Assembly: GCA_001771975.1 (NCBI GenBank)
Contig: MERE01000115.1
Coordinates: forward strand, 16,441 to 23,623
Source of the DNA: Betaproteobacteria bacterium RIFCSPLOWO2_02_FULL_68_150
GTDB lineage: Bacteria; Pseudomonadota; Gammaproteobacteria; Burkholderiales; SG8-39
DNA: 7,183 bases
Reading direction: 5' to 3'
In this document: positions 1-5,629 of the stretch, piece by piece
Layout: the number at the start of each line of letters is the position of its first letter
How positions within the stretch are numbered: position 1 is the stretch's first letter
The notes under the pieces: model-generated
Told to the model about the DNA's origin: nothing
The model's input: only the letters and a program-made list of their open reading frames with translations
Database searches by the model: none
Position numbers and translations under genes: made by a program

Positions 1-852
1 GGCCGGGCCGGGCAAGCCCGCCGCCAAGTCCTGGGGTCCGCCCCGCAGCAGGTAGAAACCGGCGGGACCGGCGTAAACGTTCAGCCGCGTCATGCCCAAC
101 GTGTGATCGTGATACCACAGCGTCGCGGCGCGCTGACTGTTCTGATACTGAAAAACCGCCGTGCCCGGTTCCCAATCGATGCCCCACTTCTGCTTGAAGA
201 GGTCCTTGAATTTCGTGTACCAGGATCCGGTCGTCGCGTAGCCGGCCGGAATGTCGGAAGCCGCAGGCAAGTACCACGCTTCGGCGTAGCCGTCGCTTTC
301 CTGCGCCGAATGCGCGCCGTGAACGTGCACGACCATCGGCACCGGGCCAGTGTACGGCCGCAGGTCCATGCCGTCATGATCGCGCAGGGTCTCACCCCCC
401 GGGGGATTGGCCCAGTGCAAGGTCTGATCTACTGCGAGCAGGTGCGGCAGGTAATGGCCGTCGGCGCCGACGAGCCCGTTGATCCATTTCACGCGCACGG
501 GCCGATCGGTACGCGCTTCGATCGTGAACGCCGGATAGTTGAAAGTCTCCGGGCGGTTGTATGCACCATAGCTCCAGACGGTGGTCTTGGGCATGTCTGG
601 CGGCAACACTTGCTGCTCGAACTGGCGCAGCGCGATTTCGTAGTGGTCGACCTCCGCGCCGCCGCCGGCTGCCTGCGGCATCGCCGGGGGAATGACGAGC
701 GCAGCCTGATATTTGGCAATCGACTTGGCATCGAGACTTGCGGGTGGAGCCGGGGGCGCCGACGTGTCCGAGTCCAAGGACCCGCAACTCGTCAGCACCA
801 GGTTGGCAACGCCTGCGGCATTCAGCTTGAGAAATACACGTCGAGTGATCAT
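1..852 (-). CDS. Multicopper oxidase, CotA/bilirubin-oxidase type, Tat-exported (3' end outside window)
   Basis: The first 284 codons of a multicopper oxidase, an exported enzyme that oxidises phenolic, pigment or metal substrates and reduces O2 to water; the substrate cannot be read from sequence. Residues 3-9 (TRRVFLK) match the twin-arginine consensus, and LTSC at 20-23 looks like a lipobox, so a Tat-exported lipoprotein is likely. Copper ligands of the trinuclear centre are visible: HVHG (H176, H178) and WYHDH (H248, H250). The segment after the second motif (TLGMTRLNVYAGPAGFYLLR) is typical of CotA-like enzymes. The type 1 copper site and the last His-rich motifs lie beyond the window edge. 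The start is ATG at 852-850, with GGAGG a few bases upstream. The frame is open to base 1 without a stop. It is divergent from the cytochrome remnant. The family call is strong; whether the missing half is intact is unknown. Confidence 0.93.
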   Translation of the reverse strand, partial: MITRRVFLKLNAAGVANLVLTSCGSLDSDTSAPPAPPASLDAKSIAKYQAALVIPPAMPQAAGGGAEVDHYEIALRQFEQQVLPPDMPKTTVWSYGAYNRPETFNYPAFTIEARTDRPVRVKWINGLVGADGHYLPHLLAVDQTLHWANPPGGETLRDHDGMDLRPYTGPVPMVVHVHGAHSAQESDGYAEAWYLPAASDIPAGYATTGSWYTKFKDLFKQKWGIDWEPGTAVFQYQNSQRAATLWYHDHTLGMTRLNVYAGPAGFYLLRGGPQDLAAGLPGPA

Positions 853-900
853 GTGTCCTCCCCGTTCGTGCCACGTTATTCCGGGGGAATTGCATGCGTA

Positions 901-914
901 TTGACTGATGTCAG
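901..914. promoter_or_regulatory. Possible FNR/ANR/FixK-type operator
   Basis: The sequence TTGACTGATGTCAG has the form TTGA-N6-TCAG, one base off the FNR/FixK-family consensus TTGA-N6-TCAA. The inner dyad ACTGA-TG-TCAGT (904-915) is perfectly symmetric. It is centred about 55 bases upstream of the multicopper oxidase start, a plausible activator or repressor position. A chance match is quite possible, and no regulator is visible in the window. Confidence 0.3.
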
Positions 915-918
915 TGAA

Positions 919-934
919 GTGACCGAGTGACCGA
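919..934. repeat. Tandem 8-bp direct repeat
   Basis: GTGACCGA occurs twice back to back, immediately beside the dyad at 901-915. It may be part of the control region of the multicopper oxidase or a chance duplication. There are only two copies and no known family. Confidence 0.4.
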
Positions 935-1126
935 AGCCCGAGCGACTGCCTCGGTACTCGAATGTCTGCCTGCTTCATCTTTGCGTTTCGTCAATGTGGG
1001 TGGGCGCTGATCGCGTTGAAAAAAACATTGGCAATTCGGCGTTTGTAGACGGGGCAGGTCTGGAGCGGTTTGACGGTCCCCTTGACGCAGACGAATCCGG
1101 TCGGGGGGATGAAGCGTTGGGCCGCA

Positions 1127-1133
1127 GGAGGGG
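1127..1133 (+). promoter_or_regulatory. Ribosome-binding site of the cytochrome remnant
   Basis: GGAGGGG lies 8 bases before the ATG at 1142. It fixes that ATG, rather than the in-frame ATG at 1070, as the original start, because the signal peptide begins directly there. Confidence 0.6.
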
Positions 1134-1141
1134 ATGCGATC

Positions 1142-1419
1142 ATGAAAAATTCGCCTTCCCTGATCGTCGTAGCAGCAGCCTTATGCCTTGCCGCGGTTGG
1201 TTTCGTGGGCGCACAAGTGTTGGTTGTGCCCACCGAAATCCAGTTGCCGGGTACGCAGCCTGGGCAGGTCAGCAACCTGGAGACCCCCGACAAGTGCGAC
1301 AACTGCCACGGCGGTTACAACCGCGCCGTGGAACCTGTCTTCAACTGGCGCGGGGCATGATGGCGAACGCCGGCCGCGACCCGATCTTCTGCTTCATACG
1401 GATCGATGCATGCGACTGA
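1142..1419 (+). pseudogene. c-type cytochrome remnant, frameshifted and truncated
   Basis: Start of a periplasmic c-type cytochrome gene. Residues 1 to about 24 form a Sec signal peptide (MKNS, then a hydrophobic stretch ending near VGA). CDNCH at residues 52-56 (bases 1295-1309) is a CXXCH haem-c attachment site. The frame then reads ...PVFNWRGA and stops at TGA 1358-1360, giving 72 residues. In the next frame, starting at base 1357, MMANAGRDPIF follows directly. Inserting one base between the two frames (GGG-xGC-ATG) gives FNWRG-S-MMANAGRDPIF, which resembles the conserved block after the first haem of some multihaem cytochromes (remembered, not searched). After PIF the similarity ends and the shifted frame stops at 1419, so later haem sites are gone. 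A genuine small monohaem protein of 72 residues cannot be excluded. It is co-oriented with the flavoprotein gene downstream. Confidence 0.65.
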
Positions 1420-1629
1420 ACCGATTTTTTTGACGGCGATCAAGCATAGGCGCGGAACCCGGTGCAAGCTGAAAACAATGGCCGGAGAATGACTTTGGGG
1501 TAGGAGGGTATCCGAGAGGCCACCTGGCTTCGACGGAGTCGAAACCGCGCTGGTTGCGTGCGCCGCTCATCCCTCCCAGGCACCGCCGCCGGCGTTCCCC
1601 TGCTCTGGCGCAAGGCAAAGGAGGGGCCG
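1420..1629. other. Non-coding stretch upstream of the flavoprotein gene
   Basis: Seen here: a run of seven T at 1425-1431 without a strong GC stem before it, and a small hairpin at 1529-1543 (TTCGAC, 3-base loop, GTCGAA). No clear promoter or RNA gene was recognised. The 3' part is open in frame with the flavoprotein gene from GTG 1558, but that extension has no ribosome-binding site. It probably holds the promoter and leader of the three-gene module, plus eroded cytochrome sequence. Confidence 0.45.
1617..1626 (+). promoter_or_regulatory. Strong Shine-Dalgarno selecting a TTG start
   Basis: AAAGGAGGGG is a near-perfect anti-16S match. Its GGAGG ends 5 bases before TTG at 1630, in frame with the flavoprotein. 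No comparable site precedes the longer in-frame GTG at 1558. This decides the start of the flavoprotein gene. Confidence 0.7.
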
Positions 1630-3054
1630 TTGGCTCTCGTTCAACGCACCGCGCGGCCCAGCGACAACCTCGCGGGATACTTCGCGGGTGGCGAAGCGTC
1701 GCGCCTCGCGCTGTCCGATGGCTCGCGCGTCGGCGTGATCGGCGGCGGGCCGGCAGGAACGTTCTTCACCCATTTCCTGCTGCGCCTGGCCGCGGCGGTC
1801 GATCTGGATGTCGCGGTGGACATCTACGAACCGCGCAACTTCGCCTACCAGGGTCCCGCGGGCTGCAATCACTGCGGCGGCATCGTTTCCGAATCGCTGG
1901 TGCAATTGCTCGCGACCGAAGGCATCAACCTGCCGCCGTCGATCGTGCGGCGGGGAATCGAATCCTACGTGCTGCACATGGATATCGGCAATGTCCGCAT
2001 CGAAACCCCATTGCATGAAAAACGCATCGCGGCCGTTTTCCGCGGCAACGGACCGCGCGTTTCGGAACCCATTGGCGCCTCCGGAAGCTTCGATGGCTAC
2101 CTGCTAGAACTGGCCGCATCGTCCGGCGCCAAGGTAGTGCGCAAGCTGGTGAACGAGATCTCGTGGGACGGCGGCCGGCCGCAGGTGACCAGTTCCGATG
2201 GCGCAACCGCCACCTATGACCTGCTCGCCGTGGCCGCCGGCGTCAACAGCCAGGCACTGCAGCTGTTTGGCGAGGTCGCTCCGCAATACCACTCGCCCAA
2301 GACGCTCAAGACGTTCATCTGTGAATTCAAGCTGTCGCCGGAGGCGCTCGACAGGCACATCGGGCCTTCGATGCACGTGTTTCTGCTCGACATTCCGCGC
2401 CTCGAATTCGCGGCACTCATTCCCAAGGGCGAATTCCTGACACTCTGCCTTCTCGGGCACGATGTCGACAATGCGCTGATCGATACGTTTCTCAGTGCTC
2501 CCGAAGTCAAGGCCTGTTTTCCCGATGGCGCCGTGCCGAGCCCCGTTTGCCATTGCTTTCCGCGAGTCAACGTCGTGGCCGCGGCGCGGCCGTACGGCGA
2601 CCGCATCGTCTGGATCGGCGACTCGGGCGTGGCGCGCCTGTACAAGGACGGCATCGGTTCGGCTTATCGTGTCGCCAAGGCGGCGGCAAAGACGGTGGTT
2701 CATCATGGCGTCGCGGATGAAGATTTCCGTCGGCATTTCTGGCCGGCGTGCAAGCGCATCGACAACGACAATTCCATCGCCAAGGTGATTTTCGCGGTGA
2801 GCGGCCTGATCCAGAAGCTGCGCTTCCTGCGGCGCGGAGTCCTGCGCATGACCGCAAACGAGCAGCGCCGGCAGGCAAGACGGCGGCACATGAGCACCGT
2901 GCTGTGGGACTTGTTCACGGGCAGCGCGCCGTACCGGGAAGTGCTGTCGCGGAGCTTTCATCCCGAGTTTCCAGCGATGCTGTGCTGGAACCTGATCGCC
3001 GGCAACGCAGTGCGCGCCCGGCGCAATGGCAGCGAGGAACCCTCTCATGAGTAA
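1630..3054 (+). CDS. FAD-dependent oxidoreductase, geranylgeranyl-reductase/FixC-like
   Basis: A 474-residue flavoprotein (from TTG 1630) of the GGR/FixC-like FAD superfamily, whose members reduce isoprenoid double bonds or pass electrons between flavins and quinones. The substrate here is unknown. The N-terminal Rossmann dinucleotide motif VGVIGGGPAG spans residues 34-43, and an acidic IYEP follows at the end of the next strand. The second FAD motif is WIGDSG, with G330-D331, followed by KDGIGSAY. A CNHCGG block at 79-84 (C79, C82) sits where related proteins bind near the flavin; it could be a redox disulfide or part of a metal site. The C-terminal 90 residues are basic with hydrophobic segments, which may aid membrane association; no clear transmembrane helix is seen. 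A GTG at 1558 would add 24 residues but lacks a ribosome-binding site. The last 8 bases overlap the next gene, implying translational coupling. Confidence 0.85.
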   Translation: MALVQRTARPSDNLAGYFAGGEASRLALSDGSRVGVIGGGPAGTFFTHFLLRLAAAVDLDVAVDIYEPRNFAYQGPAGCNHCGGIVSESLVQLLATEGINLPPSIVRRGIESYVLHMDIGNVRIETPLHEKRIAAVFRGNGPRVSEPIGASGSFDGYLLELAASSGAKVVRKLVNEISWDGGRPQVTSSDGATATYDLLAVAAGVNSQALQLFGEVAPQYHSPKTLKTFICEFKLSPEALDRHIGPSMHVFLLDIPRLEFAALIPKGEFLTLCLLGHDVDNALIDTFLSAPEVKACFPDGAVPSPVCHCFPRVNVVAAARPYGDRIVWIGDSGVARLYKDGIGSAYRVAKAAAKTVVHHGVADEDFRRHFWPACKRIDNDNSIAKVIFAVSGLIQKLRFLRRGVLRMTANEQRRQARRRHMSTVLWDLFTGSAPYREVLSRSFHPEFPAMLCWNLIAGNAVRARRNGSEEPSHE

Positions 3055-3484
3055 CGGCCTGGGCCAGTGGTATTCCAAGGGGCACGTCGTCGTCCGGCAG
3101 GGCGAATACGGCGAGCACATCTACGCGGTGCAGGAGGGCGAGCTCGAGGTGGTCAAGGAGCGCAAGGGCGGCGGCGAGATCCAGGTCGCGGTACTGCGCA
3201 GCGGCGATATTTTCGGCGAGATGGCGATCCTGCAGAAGGAGGTGCGCTCGGCAACCGTGCGCACGCTCACCGAGGCGCGGCTTCTCACGATCGACAAGAA
3301 GACGTTCATGAGCCGCGTCCACGAGGACCCGTCGCTCGCGTTCAACATCGTGCGCATGATGGCGCAGCGGATTCGCTCGCTCAATGCGAAATTGGGCGAG
3401 CGGCGCGCCCGCGTCGAGCGCCGCCGCGTCGAACGGCGCGCCGACAGGCAGCGCAGGCAGGGTCCGCGCCGCTCGGGCCAATGA
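3047..3484 (+). CDS. Stand-alone cyclic-nucleotide-binding (cNMP) domain protein
   Basis: A 145-residue protein that is essentially one cNMP-binding beta-barrel. Its phosphate-binding cassette reads GDIFGEMAIL with E58, then RSATV with R67, matching the Glu that contacts the ribose and the Arg that contacts the cyclic phosphate in CRP and PKA regulatory domains. Ligand binding is therefore plausible, though many such domains bind other ligands or none. The helix at 95-115 resembles the start of the CRP dimerisation helix, but no helix-turn-helix follows. Instead residues 117-145 form a tail with 13 Arg in 29, which could contact nucleic acid, acidic lipids or a partner protein. The start is ATG 3047 (GAGGA 8 bases upstream); an in-frame ATG at 3026 is less well placed. 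It lies between two redox genes with an 8-bp overlap and a 10-bp gap, so a role as sensor or regulatory subunit of that system is inferred. Confidence 0.85.
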   Translation: MSNGLGQWYSKGHVVVRQGEYGEHIYAVQEGELEVVKERKGGGEIQVAVLRSGDIFGEMAILQKEVRSATVRTLTEARLLTIDKKTFMSRVHEDPSLAFNIVRMMAQRIRSLNAKLGERRARVERRRVERRADRQRRQGPRRSGQ

Positions 3485-3494
3485 AAATCGCAGC

Positions 3495-5135
3495 GTGAAA
3501 ACGGCTTCGTTCGAACGGGTCCTCGCCAGGCCGAAGCAGTCGGAGCGACTGCCACCGTGCGGCGCGGGCTGCGCGACGGGCGCCGATATTCGCGGCTGGA
3601 TCGGCGTGATCGCACAGCGCCGCAAACTCGGCCTGTGGAATGCCGAAGCCTTTTCCAGGGCCTGGCGCATGGTGACGGAAGTAAACCCGTTCCCGGCCAC
3701 GCTGGGCCGCATCTGTCCGCATCCGTGCGAGGCGGGATGCAACCGTGCCGGCAAGGATGGCGCAGTTGCGATCAACGCGCTCGAGCGCTTCTTGGGCGAC
3801 TGGGGGCTGCGCCAGCGCCTTGGCCTGCAGCGGCTCGAGGAGGACCCAAAGCCGGAATCGATCGGCGTGATCGGCGCGGGACCGGCCGGGTTGTCGTTCG
3901 CTTACCAGATGGCGAGACGCGGCTATCGCGTCACGGTTTACGAGAGGAACGCGAAACCCGGCGGCATGCTGCAGTACGGGATTCCCGAATATCGCCTGCC
4001 TGAAGACATTCTCGCCGCCGAGGTCGGGAGGATTCTGGCGCTTGGCGTCGAACTCAAGCTGGGAACCGGGATCGGCCGCGAAGTGTCGGTGGCGGAACTC
4101 AAGGCGCAACACGACATCCTCTTTCTCGGTATCGGCGCCCTGCGCGCCCGCATGCTCGACATCCCAGGCGAGGTTGGCGGCAGCGTCTGGACCGGAACCG
4201 AATATCTCGCGAGCATCAACCGGGGCGAGCCGCCCGCCCTCGGCGCGGAGGTGATTGTCGTTGGCGGTGGCAACACTGCCATCGACGCCGCGCGCAGCGC
4301 GCGCCGAAGCGGTGCCCGCGTCACGCTGCTTTACCGGCGCACGCGGCAGGAGATGCCCGCCATTGCCGCGGAAGTCGAGGACGCGCTGGCCGAAGGAGTC
4401 ACGCTCACCTTTCTCGCTGCACCGGTGCGCGTCGACCGTATGGGTACCGAAGTCAGCTCGATCGTCGTGCAGCAGATGCTGCTCGGAGAGCCCGACGCCT
4501 CCGGCCGTCGCAGGCCGGTGCCCGTGGTCGGATCGGAATACCAGTTGCCGGCGAGCGCGCTCATCGCAGCGGTCTCGCAGGAACCGGACTGGGAGGGACT
4601 CGAGGAACTCGCCCCGGGGGCGAACTGGATCCAGAGCGCGCAGCACGGGCGAATCGATGACGCGCTGTGGGCCGGTGGCGACGCGCTCGGCTTGGGAATC
4701 GCCGGTCTGGCCATCGCGAATGGGTGCCGTGCGGCAGAGGCGCTGCACGCTCAGCTGCGAAAACGCGAGCAACCTGTCTCGCGGGCGCGCGCCGCGATCG
4801 CGGGAAACGCGATCAAGTCGAATTTCTACTCCGATCTCCCGCGCGCCGTCGCTCCGGAGGTTTCCGTATCCGATCGGCTGGCGGCACCTGGGGTCGAGGT
4901 GCGCGGCACGATCAGCGAAGCGCAGTTTCTGAAGGAAGTCGAGCGTTGCTTTTCCTGCGGCCTGTGCTTCGGCTGCGAGCAGTGCTTCATGTATTGCAAC
5001 GGCGGCGGCTTCTCGCGCCTTGAGGAGCCGATGCCGGGGACCTACTTTGCGCTCAAACACGACGCCTGCGAAGGCTGCCGCAAGTGCATCGAGCTCTGTC
5101 CTTGCGGTTACCTCAGCGCGGAGCCGATGGGCTAG
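3495..5135 (+). CDS. GltD-like NAD(P)H/FAD oxidoreductase with C-terminal Fe-S region
   Basis: A 546-residue flavo-iron-sulfur protein. The N-terminus carries the GltD-type cysteine signature: C22, C26, then C74-x3-C78-x3-C82, which holds Fe-S clusters in glutamate synthase small subunits. It continues with the FAD motif GAGPAG at 127-132, the NAD(P) motif GGGNTA at 257-262, and the second FAD motif with D396 (GGDALGLGIAG). The C-terminus has two cysteine groups: C485-x2-C488-x2-C491-x2-C494-x2-C497-x3-C501 and C525-x2-C528-x2-C531-x3-C535-P-C537, probably two [4Fe-4S] clusters. The domain order recalls DsrL and BzdV-type NAD(P)H:acceptor or ferredoxin oxidoreductases, but no dsr, bzd or gltB gene is present. 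Expected role: moving electrons between NAD(P)H and a ferredoxin or partner flavoprotein. Start: GTG 3495, 10 bases after the previous stop, without a clear Shine-Dalgarno, so translation is probably coupled. An ATG at 3384 would bury 100 bases in the upstream gene. Confidence 0.88.
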   Translation: MKTASFERVLARPKQSERLPPCGAGCATGADIRGWIGVIAQRRKLGLWNAEAFSRAWRMVTEVNPFPATLGRICPHPCEAGCNRAGKDGAVAINALERFLGDWGLRQRLGLQRLEEDPKPESIGVIGAGPAGLSFAYQMARRGYRVTVYERNAKPGGMLQYGIPEYRLPEDILAAEVGRILALGVELKLGTGIGREVSVAELKAQHDILFLGIGALRARMLDIPGEVGGSVWTGTEYLASINRGEPPALGAEVIVVGGGNTAIDAARSARRSGARVTLLYRRTRQEMPAIAAEVEDALAEGVTLTFLAAPVRVDRMGTEVSSIVVQQMLLGEPDASGRRRPVPVVGSEYQLPASALIAAVSQEPDWEGLEELAPGANWIQSAQHGRIDDALWAGGDALGLGIAGLAIANGCRAAEALHAQLRKREQPVSRARAAIAGNAIKSNFYSDLPRAVAPEVSVSDRLAAPGVEVRGTISEAQFLKEVERCFSCGLCFGCEQCFMYCNGGGFSRLEEPMPGTYFALKHDACEGCRKCIELCPCGYLSAEPMG

Positions 5136-5629
5136 CGGCGCCGATCCTCTGCCGAAGGCGCTGCCACCGCCGTGCCACTTGCGGGCACGGCTTCGCCTTC
5201 GACGTACGCCTTGAGCGCTGCATTCATCTCGACGAATCCGGAGCGGTTGTAGCCTGCGAGCAGGCGATACATCACGGGGGCGAGCGCCCCCTTGAACACC
5301 TCACCCTGGGTCAGTTCCGTCCGGCCGGGCGCGAGTGGCCGCAGCATGAAGTAGTGATCGCCGGAAAACAGCGCCGTTGCGATCATCTTGCCGGTCCAGC
5401 GGAACTCCGACGCGGGCTGCACCACGGTCAGCATGGCGCGAAACCAGACCGGCAACGATCCTCGAGGGCGGAACAGCACGCTCAGCACGCCGCCCGGCAC
5501 GAGCGGGCCCGATATCCTGCGGATGACGGGGTTCCAGCGCCGGTAGGCGGGAAAATCGCTCAGCGCCTGCCACACCCTCGCGGGTGTCGCGGCGATCTCG
5601 ACCTTCGTCACGATTTCATGCACCGTCAT
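5132..5629 (-). CDS. SRPBCC-fold (polyketide cyclase/START-like) protein
   Basis: A 165-residue protein of the SRPBCC hydrophobic-ligand-binding superfamily. Typical features: the first strand with EIAATPARVWQALSDFPAYRRWNP (residues 11-34), then a GPLVPGG turn, and a late strand and helix around GEVFKGALAPV leading into the long C-terminal helix. No catalytic residue can be assigned, and the ligand is unknown. A 20-residue Ala/Pro-rich tail closes the protein. The start is taken as ATG 5629; a TTG at 5647 would add six residues. The first 14 bases lie inside the 3' end of thrC, with G-rich sequence directly before the ATG, so it is probably co-translated with thrC. A link to threonine synthesis is not obvious. 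Its stop overlaps that of the converging Fe-S oxidoreductase gene. Confidence 0.8.
   Translation of the reverse strand: MTVHEIVTKVEIAATPARVWQALSDFPAYRRWNPVIRRISGPLVPGGVLSVLFRPRGSLPVWFRAMLTVVQPASEFRWTGKMIATALFSGDHYFMLRPLAPGRTELTQGEVFKGALAPVMYRLLAGYNRSGFVEMNAALKAYVEGEAVPASGTAVAAPSAEDRRR

Larger units (their letters stand above)
853..1141. other. Divergent intergenic region between multicopper oxidase and cytochrome remnant
   Basis: About 290 bases without a convincing gene. It must hold the promoter of the leftward multicopper oxidase and any promoter of the rightward cytochrome remnant. An FNR/FixK-like dyad lies at 901-914 and a tandem 8-mer at 919-934. No good sigma-70 -35/-10 pair was found by eye on either strand. 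Open frames crossing this stretch lack ribosome-binding sites and resemble no known family. Confidence 0.5.

Noticed and set aside
103..930. Long rightward open frame of 275 codons
   Set aside because: It lies antisense to the multicopper oxidase, whose copper motifs and Tat signal are clear. The translated product resembles nothing and has no ribosome-binding site.
994..1419. Rightward open frame of 141 codons across the intergenic region
   Set aside because: Only its last 20 or so codons carry protein-like sequence, and those are the frameshifted tail of the cytochrome remnant. The rest is out of frame with the signal peptide and haem site.
1397..1431. Possible intrinsic terminator before the T-run
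   Set aside because: Seven T are present, but the only stem that could precede them is six pairs with a mismatch and a 13-base loop, too weak to call.
1529..1543. Small hairpin TTCGAC-GGA-GTCGAA
   Set aside because: The stem is six pairs with a 3-base loop and no T-run, and it matches no known regulatory element. It is expected by chance in DNA of this composition.
1558..1629. 24-codon N-terminal extension of the flavoprotein from GTG 1558
   Set aside because: There is no ribosome-binding site before the GTG, while a near-perfect one precedes TTG 1630, and the extension lies before the part that looks like the family.
2104..3120. Leftward open frame of 338 codons
   Set aside because: It is antisense to the flavoprotein gene; high GC content makes long spurious frames common. 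There are no recognisable motifs.
3381..5060. Leftward open frame of 559 codons
   Set aside because: It is a shadow of the GltD-like gene, whose cysteine and nucleotide-binding motifs are decisive. The antisense product is Arg/Ala-rich and featureless.
3495..5135. Glutamate synthase small subunit (gltD) assignment
   Set aside because: No gltB is adjacent, and the C-terminal cysteine clusters are absent from ordinary GltD, so the gene symbol would mislead.
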